A DNA stretch of 13,548 nt from NCBI GenBank assembly GCA_900554585.1, contig USHS01000011.1:1-13548 (forward strand). Reading direction: 5' to 3'. The translations under genes and the position numbers were made by a program. The notes below the pieces were generated by a model, which made no database searches, was not told the DNA's origin, and saw nothing but the letters and a program-made list of their open reading frames with translations. The stretch is from an uncultured Collinsella sp. Lineage in GTDB: Bacteria; Actinomycetota; Coriobacteriia; Coriobacteriales; Coriobacteriaceae. This document shows, in pieces, positions 13,518-13,548 of this stretch (its first letter is position 1; every line of letters starts with the position of its first letter).

Positions 13518-13548
13518 CTGTCTCTTATACACATCTGACGCTGCCGAC
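13518..13548 (+). other. Nextera transposon adapter, not genomic
   Basis: CTGTCTCTTATACACATCT (13518-13536) is the Tn5 mosaic end in Nextera libraries, and GACGCTGCCGAC (13537-13548) continues the read adapter exactly. It gives the known artefact peptide LSLIHI on the plus strand and MYKRQ on the minus strand. Confidence 0.98.

Overview
The window looks like part of a Coriobacteriia chromosome, most likely a Collinsella-like gut actinobacterium. This rests on high G+C with C/G-ending codons, a type III glutamine synthetase, a Gram-positive-type MurT/GatD lipid II amidation enzyme, and many iron-sulfur and iron/zinc alcohol dehydrogenase proteins of an anaerobe. The genus is inferred from gene content and general knowledge, not from a search. 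The last 31 bases are a Nextera transposon adapter, so this is the raw end of a sequenced contig and the final gene is cut by the library, not by biology.

Left part, plus strand (1-2480): the 3' three quarters of a type III glutamine synthetase gene, a strong terminator, then a flavodoxin-like protein with two [4Fe-4S] clusters (EFR1-type).

Non-coding block (2481-3134): a two-way terminator; a GC-rich palindromic insert bounded by an 18-base duplicate of the tRNA 3' end; a minus-strand tRNA-Glu(UUC) with its own -10 box and terminator; a 135-bp element with perfect 18-bp terminal inverted repeats and two inner degenerate copies; and the terminator of the next operon, which carries a loop motif seen again near 10450.

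Minus-strand operon (7477 to 3135): two tandem paralogous helical-repeat (TPR-like) proteins of unknown function, joined by a 1-base stop/start overlap, then after 45 bases a single 725-residue protein that fuses MurT and GatD. In well-studied firmicutes these are two polypeptides that together amidate D-glutamate of lipid II. The fusion, and its pairing with two uncharacterised helical-repeat proteins, is the most interesting observation here.

Right part, plus strand (7978-13517): an iron-type alcohol dehydrogenase with a long structured leader, a canonical GldA glycerol dehydrogenase and a second, divergent GldA-like enzyme, all metal-dependent group III dehydrogenases; terminators follow the first two, so they are probably separate transcription units. 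Next come a 417-residue protein with four predicted [4Fe-4S] clusters around an uncharacterised cysteine-containing middle domain, and the start of the GTPase/ATPase YchF. No phage, CRISPR or toxin-antitoxin system is visible.
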